Assembly (NCBI GenBank): GCA_044230315.1
Contig: JBGARJ010000028.1
Coordinates: forward strand, 1-64,000
DNA length: 64,000 bases
Origin: M3007 sp044230315
GTDB lineage: Bacteria > Bacteroidota > Bacteroidia > Chitinophagales > Saprospiraceae
Reading direction: 5' to 3'
Position 1 is the first letter of the stretch; every line of letters starts with the position of its first letter. The notes beneath the pieces were generated by a model. The model worked only from the letters and a program-made list of their open reading frames with translations, ran no database searches and had not been told where the DNA came from. The position numbers and the translations under genes were made by a program. Of this stretch, positions 54,130-63,848 are shown one piece after another.

Positions 54130-55650
54130 TCACAGGTAACCCGGGTTCTGCGTGTACAGCCCTTGTTTTACATCGAGCTGATTCGACGGGATCGGGTAAA
54201 TGATGAAGTTGTTGGTGACGGGCTGAATTTTTCCGGAAACATCTTCTTTTTGGATCCAGGCATTCATTACATCCACCACTTTGCCGGTGCGGACGAGATC
54301 GTCCCAGCGCAGGTTTTCGCCGGCGAATTCTTTCCGCCGTTCCGCCAGCAGCATATCCAGCGTGACATTGGATACCGCGCTGACATTGGCCCGGGCACGC
54401 ACGTCGGTCACAATCTTATCCACGTCGGCCTGCGAACCGGGAGCGCCTTGCAAAATGCATTCTGCCTTCATCATCAACACATCCGTATAGCGCAATACCG
54501 GATAGTTGATCGACCAGTCGAAACGGTCGCCGCCGGCTTTGGCAACATTCATGAACTTGTCGAAAAACTGTGCATCGGCCACTTGGCCGTTTATATCGGT
54601 GTAATCCATCTGGAACGTCGGATCAATCCGCAAGTCGCCTGCATCGTAGGAATTCAGCAGATCGTCCGACACCCGTTTCGATCCGTCGCCGGGGTTGCCG
54701 CCGGGGAATTTGAGATTTACACGGCCCCAACCTTCATCATAATATTCCGTTGGGTAATACCCGCCTGCGCCAACACCGCCGGAAACAAACTGAAAGTCGA
54801 AAATGATCTCGGCATTCCCCTCCTTGTTGTAATCGAAGATATCGGCATACTTGCTCACCATGGCGAACTTATTGCTTTGGATGATATCTTGAAGCAGGTT
54901 GAGGGCCTGGCCGTATTCATTGGTGCCCAGGCATGGGCCGTCGGGATGCAGTTTCGGGCCGGAACGGGTCAGATACACCCTGGCCAAAATACCTTTCGCG
55001 GCAAAGGAGGTAGCGCGCCCTTTATCGGCTGCGCCGTATTCCTGCGGAAGATTGGAAATGGCAAAATTCAGATCTGAAATAATCAGGCTGTACACATCCT
55101 CGACCGAACTCCGGCCGACATTCAGCGCATCGGTTGGCGAAACGAAGGTTTCAAAAATAGGCACTTTCCCAAACCATTTGACCAAATCAAAGTAGAAGTA
55201 GGCGCGCAGAAACCGGGCCTCCGCCTCAAAACGGGTTGCTAATGCGGGGTCGCCAACGGCTCCCCGGTTTGCTTTCAATTGATCGAGCACCGTATTGGCG
55301 CGCATGATTCCATTGAACGTCATATTCCAGATACTGGCGATGGTACCCAGGGTCGCAATGGTATTCTGGAAATTGTTGATCGCGTTCCAGTCCCGAACGC
55401 CAGCCTGGCCGGGCGAGTAGATGTTGTCGGAGCGCGACTCGTCCAAAACGACATACATGCTGGCATAATCCACATTGAGGGAGGAATTTACTCCAAACGT
55501 GGCATAGACACCGTTGACGGCTTGTTTGAAATCATCGGCATTTTTATAAAATCCGTTGCTGCCCGGATCTGAAATTGGCGCCAGGTTGAGATCTTTCTCA
55601 CAGGCTCCAAATACCAATACCGAAACTAGGAGCAGAAATATTTTTTTCAT
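54130..55650 (-). CDS. SusD/RagB-family surface glycan-binding lipoprotein
   Basis: A 506-residue protein from ATG 55650 (MKKIFLLLVSVLVFGACEKD, lipobox Cys20). The TPR-like helical fold of SusD is recognisable: NADDFKQAVNGVYATFG, ARFEAEARFLRAYFYFDLVKWFGKVPIF, RATSFAAKGILARVYLT and the C-terminal ERRKEFAGENLRWDDLVRTGKVVDVMN. It forms the lid over its SusC partner at the cell surface and captures oligosaccharides. It starts 20 bases after susC ends. Binding specificity cannot be read from the sequence; context suggests rhamnogalacturonan. Confidence 0.93.
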   Translation of the reverse strand: MKKIFLLLVSVLVFGACEKDLNLAPISDPGSNGFYKNADDFKQAVNGVYATFGVNSSLNVDYASMYVVLDESRSDNIYSPGQAGVRDWNAINNFQNTIATLGTIASIWNMTFNGIMRANTVLDQLKANRGAVGDPALATRFEAEARFLRAYFYFDLVKWFGKVPIFETFVSPTDALNVGRSSVEDVYSLIISDLNFAISNLPQEYGAADKGRATSFAAKGILARVYLTRSGPKLHPDGPCLGTNEYGQALNLLQDIIQSNKFAMVSKYADIFDYNKEGNAEIIFDFQFVSGGVGAGGYYPTEYYDEGWGRVNLKFPGGNPGDGSKRVSDDLLNSYDAGDLRIDPTFQMDYTDINGQVADAQFFDKFMNVAKAGGDRFDWSINYPVLRYTDVLMMKAECILQGAPGSQADVDKIVTDVRARANVSAVSNVTLDMLLAERRKEFAGENLRWDDLVRTGKVVDVMNAWIQKEDVSGKIQPVTNNFIIYPIPSNQLDVKQGLYTQNPGYL

Positions 55651-55670
55651 TGTATGGTTGTTATAGATTG

Positions 55671-58600
55671 TCAAAAGGTGAGGTTGAGACCAAAAATGAT
55701 CGATTTCGCCAATGGGAAAGCGCCGTAGTCGTCTCCGGAATTGTTCACTGCCTCGGGGTTGAAACCGCCGGTGTACTTGTCGCCGCCGAAATAGTTCTCG
55801 GCAGTAGCATAGATGCGGGCTTTGGAAATGACATTGCCACCGAATAGTCCGCCCAGGTTGTACCCCAGGGTGATGTTCCGGATACGCCAGTAGTCATTCG
55901 GATAGAGCCAGTCGGTATTCTTGATCCGGCCGAAGCTGGAGGTCGCCTTGCCGCGCAATCCGGCCCCCGGGTCGGCTGCAGAGCGCCAACGGTCGCGGTA
56001 CAGGCCCAGTGCATTATCGACAAAGCCCTGGCCGGTGCGGTCCATCGCCCGTCCGAAAGTGGAGTAGATCTTGCCGCCCCATTGCCCCTGGACGAGGCAG
56101 CTGAGGTCGAAGCCCTTGAACGTAAAGGTGTTCGTGACCCCGTACACATAATCCGGGTTGGGATGTCCCGAAAGTACCCGGTCGGCCGGTGAAATGACGC
56201 CGTCGCCGTTGGCATCCAGATACTTGGGGTCACCCTCTTGTTGTTTGCCGTAAAGCGCCGCGCCGCCATCGATATCGGCCTTGGAGAGGATGCCGATCTG
56301 CTGCACGACATAAATGCTGTACATCGGCTGACCCACCTCGAGGATATTGTGCGGGATGTCCCATGCGCCGCCGAGTATCGGTGTGTTTTCCGGGCCCAGT
56401 TGCACCACTTTATTGGAATTGTGGCTGAAATTGAAGTTGGTGGTCCAGGAGAACCTGCCCGTCAGGTTGCGGGTGGTGAGCTCAACCTCCCAACCTTTGT
56501 TGAGCACCTCGCCGATGTTGGTCAGGGCCGTAGAGAACCCGATCGCCGTGGGTACCGGAATGTTGAGCAACAAATCCGTGTTCCGTTTGGTATAATAATC
56601 GAACGAGGTGAAAATGCGGTTGTTGAACAGTCCGAAGTCGATCCCGACGTCGATGGTTTCGGATTGCTCCCAGCTCAGGTTTGGGTTGGCAAAATTGCTG
56701 GGCACCTGCCCGGGAGCCAGTTGGCCGCCGAAAGAATAGTTGTCAAAGCTGAGAATGGAGACGTGGGAATAATCGCCGATACCGTTGTTACCGGAAATAC
56801 CCCAGCTCCCCCGCAATTTCATGCTGCTGATCACATCGATGTTGCGCATAAAGGCCTCTTCCGAAATTCGCCAGCCGGCCGATACGGAGGGGAAGACCCC
56901 CCATTTGGTTGACGGCCCGAAGCGGGAAGAACCATCCCGGCGCAGGGACGCTGCGATCAGGTAGCGGTTGTTAAAACCGTATTGCAACCGCCCGAAGTAG
57001 GAGATCAGGGTGTTTTTCGATTCCCTGGTAAGCGTGGCCCCGGCGTTGATCTTGGCTGCGTTCAAGGTGGTGATCACATTCGAATTGAACCCGCCGGCCA
57101 CCCGGATATCAAAGTTGTCAAACTTCGTGGTGTTGTAGGAACTGCCCACGATCACGGAAACATCGTGCCGTTCGCCAAAAATTTTACCGTAAGAAAGCGT
57201 ATTCTCGTTGACGAACGTCTGCCGGCGATAGCCCTGGAACCGGCCTGTAGCCGTTCGATTTTGCGTAACCCAGGCCGGCGTATAGTCTTTTCCGTTCATG
57301 TCGGAGTTATCCAGGTTGACGCTTGTCCTGAAATTCAACCCGGCAAACAGGTTGTACTGCGCGTACAAGGTGCTCAAGGTGCGGAAGATCTTGGTATCGC
57401 CGATGGAATTTTCAACCACCCGGATCGGGCTGGAACGGGAGTTCCCCCAGGTATAAATGGTATTGCTGCCTACGTTCACATCGAGGCCCACGGTATCTTC
57501 GGAAACCGGCACCATCCCCACGGTAATGTGGGTCTGCTGGTCTTTGCCTTCCACCCCGGGGTTGCTGGCAATGGAGTAGGACGGCGAAATATTAATCCCG
57601 AATTTCAATTTGTCACTGGCATTCACTTCAACATTGGCCCGGGCAGAATACTGCTTGTAGCCTACGCCGATGGCGATGCCTTCCTGGTTGATGTAGTCGC
57701 CCGACAGGTAGTAATTGACAAAGCTGTTGCCGCCGGAAGCCGACAACTGATAGTTCTGCACGGCGCCGGTGCGGAATAATTCGTCCTGCCAGTCGATATA
57801 TACGAGGCCGGGGTGACCCGGTTGCGACCAGCGATCATCTTTGATCAGGTTGCGGTTGAACGTACCCAAAATAGCCTGGCGCTGCGCCGACGTTTGATCG
57901 CGGGTTCTGCCGGCGCCGGAAGCCACCCAGGCGTCGTCGATCATTTCGGACGCGCGGTCGACCCATTCTTCGGCATTGAGAATGTCCAGTTTTTTGACGG
58001 TTTTCTGAAAGCCGTAGCTGGAATTCAGACTGATCGTTGCCTTGCCGGATTTGCCCTTTTTGGTGGTGATCAGCACGACCCCATTGGAAGCCCTTGAACC
58101 GTAAATGGCTGCTGCCGCCGCATCCTTCAGTACTTCAATCGAAGCAATATCGTTGGGGTTAATGTTATCCAGCGGGTTGCCGGTGTCGAAACCCCCATTC
58201 GCATTCTGTTCTGATACTTCCAGGGGGAAGCCATCCACCACGTACAGGGGCTGATTATTGGCCGTAATGGAGCCGGTGCCCCGCACCTGGACGCGAAAAC
58301 CGGCGCCGGGCAGGCCGCTGGTCTGCTGCACCCGAACCCCGGCCAACTGGCCTACCAGTGCCTGGTCTACCCGGGAGATCGGCCGTTCATCCAGGTTTTC
58401 CGCGTCGAAACGGGCAATAGCGCTGGTAATGTCTGCGCGCTTTTGTGTCCCGTAGCCGATCACTACCACTTCATCCAGGATATTCCCGGGAGTGAGGCGG
58501 ATGGCCACCACGTCAACACCCTGTATGGATACTTCCTGGCGTTGGTATCCGGTGTATGTGACAACCAACGCGGTGGCATCGGCCGGGGCGTTTAGCGCAA

Positions 58601-58802
58601 ATTTCCCGTTGGCATCGGTTATGGCGCCGGTGTTGGTGCCTTTTACCAGAAGGGTTACACCGATCAACGGGGCATTGGAGTCCGCATCCAGCACGGTCCC
58701 GGAGACACTGCGCTGACTCCAGCCCAGTTGTAACGCAAGTAGCAGGATGCCCAAGGCCAGGTATAATTTTGGCCTGATAAATGTTTGTAGAACGGGTTCC
58801 AT
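55671..58802 (-). CDS. SusC/RagA-family TonB-dependent outer membrane transporter
   Basis: A 1043-residue transporter. Signal peptide about 1-29. Carboxypeptidase-like regulatory domain (33-105: RSVSGTVLDADSNAPLIGVTLLVKG), then the SusC signature VVVIGYGTQKRADITSAI, a plug (to about 230, VRVQQTSGLPGAGFRVQVRGTGS and YVVDGFPLE) and a barrel ending AKSIIFGLNLTF. Together with the SusD downstream it imports oligosaccharides with energy from TonB. First gene of the transport pair, transcribed away from the divergent spacer; the regulator gene lies upstream on the same strand. Confidence 0.95.
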   Translation of the reverse strand: MEPVLQTFIRPKLYLALGILLLALQLGWSQRSVSGTVLDADSNAPLIGVTLLVKGTNTGAITDANGKFALNAPADATALVVTYTGYQRQEVSIQGVDVVAIRLTPGNILDEVVVIGYGTQKRADITSAIARFDAENLDERPISRVDQALVGQLAGVRVQQTSGLPGAGFRVQVRGTGSITANNQPLYVVDGFPLEVSEQNANGGFDTGNPLDNINPNDIASIEVLKDAAAAAIYGSRASNGVVLITTKKGKSGKATISLNSSYGFQKTVKKLDILNAEEWVDRASEMIDDAWVASGAGRTRDQTSAQRQAILGTFNRNLIKDDRWSQPGHPGLVYIDWQDELFRTGAVQNYQLSASGGNSFVNYYLSGDYINQEGIAIGVGYKQYSARANVEVNASDKLKFGINISPSYSIASNPGVEGKDQQTHITVGMVPVSEDTVGLDVNVGSNTIYTWGNSRSSPIRVVENSIGDTKIFRTLSTLYAQYNLFAGLNFRTSVNLDNSDMNGKDYTPAWVTQNRTATGRFQGYRRQTFVNENTLSYGKIFGERHDVSVIVGSSYNTTKFDNFDIRVAGGFNSNVITTLNAAKINAGATLTRESKNTLISYFGRLQYGFNNRYLIAASLRRDGSSRFGPSTKWGVFPSVSAGWRISEEAFMRNIDVISSMKLRGSWGISGNNGIGDYSHVSILSFDNYSFGGQLAPGQVPSNFANPNLSWEQSETIDVGIDFGLFNNRIFTSFDYYTKRNTDLLLNIPVPTAIGFSTALTNIGEVLNKGWEVELTTRNLTGRFSWTTNFNFSHNSNKVVQLGPENTPILGGAWDIPHNILEVGQPMYSIYVVQQIGILSKADIDGGAALYGKQQEGDPKYLDANGDGVISPADRVLSGHPNPDYVYGVTNTFTFKGFDLSCLVQGQWGGKIYSTFGRAMDRTGQGFVDNALGLYRDRWRSAADPGAGLRGKATSSFGRIKNTDWLYPNDYWRIRNITLGYNLGGLFGGNVISKARIYATAENYFGGDKYTGGFNPEAVNNSGDDYGAFPLAKSIIFGLNLTF

Positions 58803-59336
58803 AACACAGTTTTGTTTAATTGTCAGATAAGAATTGTGATGGGTGAGGCACTATGCCTGATATAATTGAATATCGTCAGTACGATGACCTTAGTCAAATC
58901 CCCAAATCATAATCATGATCTGGCGCTTCATGTCCATTCAAAATATTATTTTGTAAAAGTAGGGAGTAAAACCCTAAAAGTACCTTGTGGAGCGCCGCAT
59001 TCGGAGAAAAACTGTTCTGCACTATTCTGGGTAGGCAGGGTAAAAAATCCGGATACTTAGCATCCCGTCCGCACCTTGGCTTGCCCCCTGATCCGGGTGA
59101 AATCAGTTGTAATTAAACAAGAAGCGCATTTGTTATCGGTTGCGGTTGCCACAAAGCGGACAGGGCCAAAACGGAAATTATCCGCGCACAGCCGCGGGCT
59201 GTCTGGCAACAATTCAGCTGTCAACGGCGGTTTGCCGCGCATTTAAAGCAGTGCGCTGGCCGGGATTTCCGGTGAGACGGAACAGGGAGGAATCATCCGG
59301 CCAGGAATTGACGAATCAGCAGGAGCAAAAGAATGC
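58803..59336. other. Upstream region of the susCD genes
   Basis: About 530 bases between the regulator gene and susC. No gene is supported. It is AT-rich near susC, as expected for a promoter region, but I find no exact TAnnTTTG in the right place. Confidence 0.45.
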
Positions 59337-60356
59337 TTACAAAGAATTGCGAACCACCAGCCGGAACGGGTTGGCGATATGTTGTTTTTCATTTTCCAGA
59401 ATAAGCCGCGCTGCGGTTTCACCCAGTTTCTGGAAATCGGTGGAGATGATCGTAATCCCGTCGAGCAGGATCTCCTTGAGCGGCGTTTCATTGTACGAAA
59501 TGATGCCTACATCTTTTCCCACCTTGAACCCCAGGTTTTTGACCCGTTTGATCAGGGTCACCAGGTCGTCTTCCATGAGGTTGATATAGGCCTCGTTTTT
59601 TTGGATCGGCTCTTTCGAAATATCTTCAACAATGGAATGATCGAAGTTGTATTCCGTGCAAAAGCGCTCAAATCCGGACAGAATCTCTTTTGGGTGATAA
59701 CTATACGGCGGGAAAATGATCTTGAGTTTGCCGTATTTTTCCAGCAAGGGCAATGCGTCGATCAACACATGATAGATATCTGCCTCAAAATCCTGGTAAA
59801 CGGTTGCATAGTCACCGCTTATTCCCTCCACCTGTTTATCCAGCAGGATCAGCTTATGTTTGGGCAACTGGTTGATGAATTCGCAGGCGTGTTCGCCCCC
59901 TTCGAGGAAATGCGGGATAATGACAAAATGCGTATAGTTGTCATCCTTATGGCTGAGGATGAGGTTCTTGAACAGCCGGAAATCGTTGTTGTAGATAAAA
60001 AAATCGATGGCAGCCTGGTCCCCCAATGTTTGGGTGAAGGCATCGTAAATGATCTTTTTATGAACGCTGAGTTTGTTGAATAAAAGAAAGACTTTCGCCT
60101 TCTGCTTAAAATTGTCGCTTTTGATATAGTACCCTTTCCCGGGTATGGAGTCAACGATGCCGATCTCTTTTAAGTGCTCATAGGCCTTTACGATGGTGTC
60201 TCTGGAGATATCGAATTTGATGAGCAGGCTGTTTACGGAAGGGAGTTTGTCGCCGGGTTTTACCGCGCCTTTTTCGATACTGGATATGATGGAGTTGATA
60301 ATTTGTTTGTACTTGGGGGTTTTGCTATACTCATTTATTTTGATTTTGTAACCCAT
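59337..60356 (-). CDS. GntR-family transcriptional regulator with LacI-type sensor domain
   Basis: A 339-residue regulator from ATG 60356 (MGYKIKINEYSKTPKYKQIINSIISSIEKG). Residues 10-75 are a GntR winged helix (KLPSVNSLLIKFDISRDTIVKAYEHLKEIGIVDSIPGKGYYI). Residues 85-339 resemble the periplasmic-binding-protein fold of LacI/GalR (VGIISYNETPLKEILLDGITIISTDFQKLGETAARLIL). It is cytoplasmic. The sensor part probably binds rhamnose or a rhamnose metabolite and controls the flanking genes (inference from position between the PUL and the rhamnose catabolic genes). Confidence 0.87.
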   Translation of the reverse strand: MGYKIKINEYSKTPKYKQIINSIISSIEKGAVKPGDKLPSVNSLLIKFDISRDTIVKAYEHLKEIGIVDSIPGKGYYIKSDNFKQKAKVFLLFNKLSVHKKIIYDAFTQTLGDQAAIDFFIYNNDFRLFKNLILSHKDDNYTHFVIIPHFLEGGEHACEFINQLPKHKLILLDKQVEGISGDYATVYQDFEADIYHVLIDALPLLEKYGKLKIIFPPYSYHPKEILSGFERFCTEYNFDHSIVEDISKEPIQKNEAYINLMEDDLVTLIKRVKNLGFKVGKDVGIISYNETPLKEILLDGITIISTDFQKLGETAARLILENEKQHIANPFRLVVRNSL

Positions 60357-60548
60357 GGCAACCAAAGGTTTTACTGGTTTGGAACATGGTTGGATTTCCA
60401 TCGCTGGTGCTGCAAAAATGTTCTTGGGAAACCCAATAGTTTCTCAAACATCAAATTAGTTCGACTTTAGCCATTTCATAAACACAAAAAGCGTTTCTCG
60501 GGTATGCAGGTCGTATTTTGAAACAATATGTCACCCTCGGCATTCTCC

Positions 60549-60721
60549 AGATGTCTCCCTTCGGCGGATCGACATGACAATCGTATGATAATCAATTATT
60601 TCCAACGGATTTCTCGCGTTGCTCGAAATTTCCCCGCGCCCTGCCGGAATTTCGAGCAACGCGAAATCGATAAATGTGGTTGAATATCAATGTGTTGTCA
60701 TGTCGACCGAAGGAGACATCC
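60549..60721. repeat. Nested palindromic element
   Basis: Outer arms: GATGTCTCC-TTCGG-CGACATGACAA (about 60550-60580) and its complement (about 60695-60720). Inside is a 17-bp perfect hairpin TCGCGTTGCTCGAAATT/AATTTCGAGCAACGCGA around CCCCGCGCCCTGCCGG. No coding potential. Confidence 0.75.
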
Positions 60722-60834
60722 GGCACATGACCTTTCACAAAGCCCATATCACGATAGGTCAAGGAGGTGTTTAAATCCAGTCAGATCGCTTAGTACAGCC
60801 TGGTAATCACTTTTTTAGTCATGACAAATGGCTA

Positions 60835-60995
60835 AGAACATGTTTGGATTTTCATGCTGAGGCGAAAATGGAAAAATTTAATTTCAGGCAAGGCAAATTT
60901 TGCAGGCGTATGCGGGCAATCCGCCGAAAAATTTAACGCAGCATGAAATTAAATTTTCTATTTGCAGGCCAGCAATGAAATTCCAAACATGTTCT
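60835..60995. repeat. ~160-bp palindromic intergenic element 2
   Basis: Perfect terminal arms AGAACATGTTTGGA/TCCAAACATGTTCT, then further pairing (AAATTTAATTTCA / TGAAATTAAATTTT). The core GGCAAGGCAAATTTTGC-G-CG...CAATCCGCCGAAAAATTTAACGCAGC is shared with 53870-54028. Confidence 0.8.
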
Positions 60996-61005
60996 AAAGT
61001 CGAAA

Positions 61006-61174
61006 TTAGGGTGTGTCTGAAAAATACTGCCGAGCCTGAAAAGAGTAGGTTTTGAGTTTTGGGCAAGCCTGCTTTTGCGGGGAATATCGGGTTATATTGC
61101 CCGAAAAAGAGGCGAAGAACAGGTTTCAAAAGATGCCTTTTCAGACCGGTGAGTATTTTTCAGACACACCCTAA
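61006..61174. repeat. ~169-bp palindromic intergenic element 3 with 23-bp perfect terminal inverted repeats
   Basis: TTAGGGTGTGTCTGAAAAAT + ACT at 61006-61028 is perfectly inverted at 61152-61174. Inside, GCCTGAAAAG pairs with CTTTTCAGACC-like sequence. The centre (GGGCAAGCCTGCTTTTGCGG...TTGCCCGAAAAAGAGGCG) resembles loosely the core of the other two elements. Confidence 0.82.
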
Positions 61175-61375
61175 ATCAAGTTTCCAAATCTTATTATACC
61201 ATAATCAACAAATCTAACACTTATTTCTTTAGTTGCAGAACAGTACAGAACACTTTTTTGTGAAAATCCGCATACCGTAGAAGATCACTCCTGAGACTTT
61301 AATCTAAATTTGACTGGATTAAGCGCCTTCTTTGTCAAATTAAAGAAATAAGTGCTATTATTAAACGGTAGTTCG

Positions 61376-61552
61376 GCAGGTTCTTGCAAACAATTGAAGA
61401 TGAGGCCGCTTGCATATTGTTGGCAAGGGCGCCAACAACGGCGGTGAATGTTGTTGGCAAGGACACCAACAACGGCATTAGGGCTTGATTTTCAACAAAA
61501 TGCCGTTGTTGCCGTCCTCGCCTACAGCAAACTGTACCAAGCTATTGATTTA
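61376..61552. repeat. Dispersed palindromic repeat, copy 2
   Basis: Arms 61450-61478 and 61500-61528 around the loop TAGGGCTTGATTTTCAACAA, matching copy 1 at 30629-30772. This copy has an extra GTTGGCAAGGGCGCCAACAA unit at 61429-61448. The interval 60357-61735 as a whole is about 1.4 kb of repeats with no other gene. Confidence 0.8.
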
Positions 61553-61735
61553 AGTAACCGGCCCGAAATAACGGATACAAGTTTCTCGCGGCTACGTAAA
61601 TTTTCGGCCCGTAAGCGTCCGGCTACAAACCTCAAATTTGCCTGGGCTGTTTTTCAAAATCAGGCCTTTCGGCTCCAGCGAGGTTTCCGGATAGGCTCTC
61701 AGGCTCTTAAGATCCGAACAAAAAATTGTTTTTCC

Positions 61736-63835
61736 ATGAATGTTAAAGACTTTGAACACGTCAGGTACCTGTGGGATGAAAAAAAAGCAGCCGCACTCGG
61801 CGGAGACGAAATAGCCTTGTTTTTGTACCGGTCCAACTTGCTCGGAGCCGATCTGCGTATAACCAATTACGGCGGCGGCAACACGAGTTGCAAAACAGTC
61901 GAAGCAGATCCCCTGACGGGCCGGGAAGTGGAGGTCATGTGGGTCAAGGGTTCCGGTGGGGATATCGGCACGCTTACCCGGAAAGGGATCGCCGGCCTGT
62001 ATGTCGACCGCTTGCGTTCCCTCAAACACGTGTACCGGGGCTTGGAATATGAAGACGAAATGGTAGCCCTGTTCAATCACTGTATTTTTGACCTCGACAG
62101 CCGCGCGCCTTCCATCGATACGCCCTTGCACGGCCTGCTCCCCTTTAAGCATATCGACCACTTGCATCCCGATGCACTGATCGCCGTTGCAGCGGCCAAA
62201 GACAGCCGGGAGATCACCCGGGAAATCTGGGGCGACACCATGGGTTGGGTGCCCTGGCAACGCCCCGGCTTCGATCTTGGACTGCAACTCGAGCAATGCC
62301 TTGCAGCCAACCCCGGCATTCGCGGGATCGTACTTGGCGGGCATGGGTTGTTCACCTGGGGCGACACGTCCTACGCTTGCTATATGAACAGCCTGGAAGT
62401 GATCGAACAGGCTTCTTTATACATCGGGGAACGGTTGGGGAAAAAACGGCCCGTGTTCGGCGGCCAGATCGTGGAAAGCCGTTCCGCAGCCGACCGCAAA
62501 GCCCAGGCCGCCCTCCTGGCGCCGGTGTTGAGGGGCCTGTGTTCGGGCCATCATAAAATGATCGGCCATTTCACCGACGACGACCGCGTGCTGGAATTTA
62601 TCAACAGCCGCGACCTCGACAAACTCGCCCCACTGGGCACCTCCTGCCCGGACCATTTCCTGCGCACCAAAATAAAACCCCTGGTACTCGACTTGGCCGC
62701 CGACGCGTCGTTGACCGATTACCAGCGTGTCCGGTCGCAACTCGAACCCCAGTTCGAACAGTATCGCGATGATTATGCCGACTACTATACCCGCTGCAAA
62801 CACCCGAACAGCCCGGCCATGCGCGACCCGAACCCGGTGGTGATCCTGTATCCCGGCGTCGGCATGTTTACCTTTTCAAAGAATAAACAGACCGCCCGGG
62901 TAGCCAGCGAGTTTTACATCAATGCCATCAACGTCATGCGCGGCGCCGAGGCCATTTCGGAATATACGGCCCTGCCCCGGCAGGAAGCGTTCGACATCGA
63001 ATACTGGCTGCTGGAAGAAGCCAAACTGCAACGCATGCCGAAAGACAAACCACTGTCGGGCCGGGTAGCCATCATCACCGGCGCCGGAGGCGGCATCGGC
63101 AAAGCCATTGCGGTCAAACTGGCGGCCGAGGGCGCAAATGTTGTGCTTACCGACCTCGATGCAGACCGCGTGCAGGAGGCCAACGACACGTTTGCCCGGG
63201 ATGTTTCCGCCTGTGCCGTTTGCGATGTGACCAACGAAGCATCGGTGGCTAATACCTATGCGAATGCCTGCCTCGAATTTGGCGGGGTCGATATCGTCGT
63301 GCATAGCGCCGGGCTGGCCGTCTCCAAATCGCTGGAGGAAACCACGCTCAAGGATTGGGCGCTCTTGCAGGATGTCCTCGTAAAAGGACAATTCCTGATG
63401 GCGAAAACCGGGGTCGAGATCATGCGAAAACAAGGTTTTGGCGGCGACATTGTCAATATCGCCAGCAAAAACGGCCTGGTGGCCGGCCCCAACAACGTCG
63501 CCTACGGCACAGCCAAGGCCGCACAGCAGCATATGACCCGCTTGCTGAGCGCGGAATTGGGGAAAGACAGGATCCGGGTGAATACCGTAAACCCCGATGG
63601 CGTGATCGTCGGGAGTAAAATATGGGAAGGCGCCTGGTCGGAAGGCCGCGCAAAGGCCTATGGCATAAAGGTGGAAGACCTGCCCGAACACTATGCCAAA
63701 CGCAACTTGCTCCACGCAATCATTCTGCCGGAAGACATCGCCAACGGCGTGTACGCCCTGGTGGCCATTTTGGATAAAAGCACCGGAAATACCCTCAATA
63801 TCGATGGCGGAATGGAAGCGGCCTTTGTACGGTAA
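61736..63835 (+). CDS. Bifunctional rhamnulose-1-phosphate aldolase / short-chain dehydrogenase
   Basis: A 699-residue fusion from ATG 61736 (MNVKDFEHVRYLWDEKKAAALGG). The frame is open upstream to 61448, but that part encodes repeat DNA. Residues 1-430 are a class II aldolase (ITNYGGGNTSCK, SPIDTPLH-like PSIDTPLHGLLPFKHIDHLHPD, GGHGLFTWG with Zn-binding His). Residues 440-699 are an SDR with VAIITGAGGGIGKAIA (NAD site) and the YxxxK pair in NVAYGTAKAAQQH. The enzyme splits rhamnulose-1-phosphate to DHAP and L-lactaldehyde and the SDR half probably oxidises lactaldehyde. It runs opposite to the PUL and is followed in 13 bases by the isomerase gene. Confidence 0.93.
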   Translation: MNVKDFEHVRYLWDEKKAAALGGDEIALFLYRSNLLGADLRITNYGGGNTSCKTVEADPLTGREVEVMWVKGSGGDIGTLTRKGIAGLYVDRLRSLKHVYRGLEYEDEMVALFNHCIFDLDSRAPSIDTPLHGLLPFKHIDHLHPDALIAVAAAKDSREITREIWGDTMGWVPWQRPGFDLGLQLEQCLAANPGIRGIVLGGHGLFTWGDTSYACYMNSLEVIEQASLYIGERLGKKRPVFGGQIVESRSAADRKAQAALLAPVLRGLCSGHHKMIGHFTDDDRVLEFINSRDLDKLAPLGTSCPDHFLRTKIKPLVLDLAADASLTDYQRVRSQLEPQFEQYRDDYADYYTRCKHPNSPAMRDPNPVVILYPGVGMFTFSKNKQTARVASEFYINAINVMRGAEAISEYTALPRQEAFDIEYWLLEEAKLQRMPKDKPLSGRVAIITGAGGGIGKAIAVKLAAEGANVVLTDLDADRVQEANDTFARDVSACAVCDVTNEASVANTYANACLEFGGVDIVVHSAGLAVSKSLEETTLKDWALLQDVLVKGQFLMAKTGVEIMRKQGFGGDIVNIASKNGLVAGPNNVAYGTAKAAQQHMTRLLSAELGKDRIRVNTVNPDGVIVGSKIWEGAWSEGRAKAYGIKVEDLPEHYAKRNLLHAIILPEDIANGVYALVAILDKSTGNTLNIDGGMEAAFVR

Positions 63836-63848
63836 AATCGGATGAATT

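Noticed and set aside
61448..61735. N-terminal extension of the aldolase/dehydrogenase by 96 codons
   Set aside because: The extension encodes the dispersed palindromic repeat; the family start fits ATG 61736.
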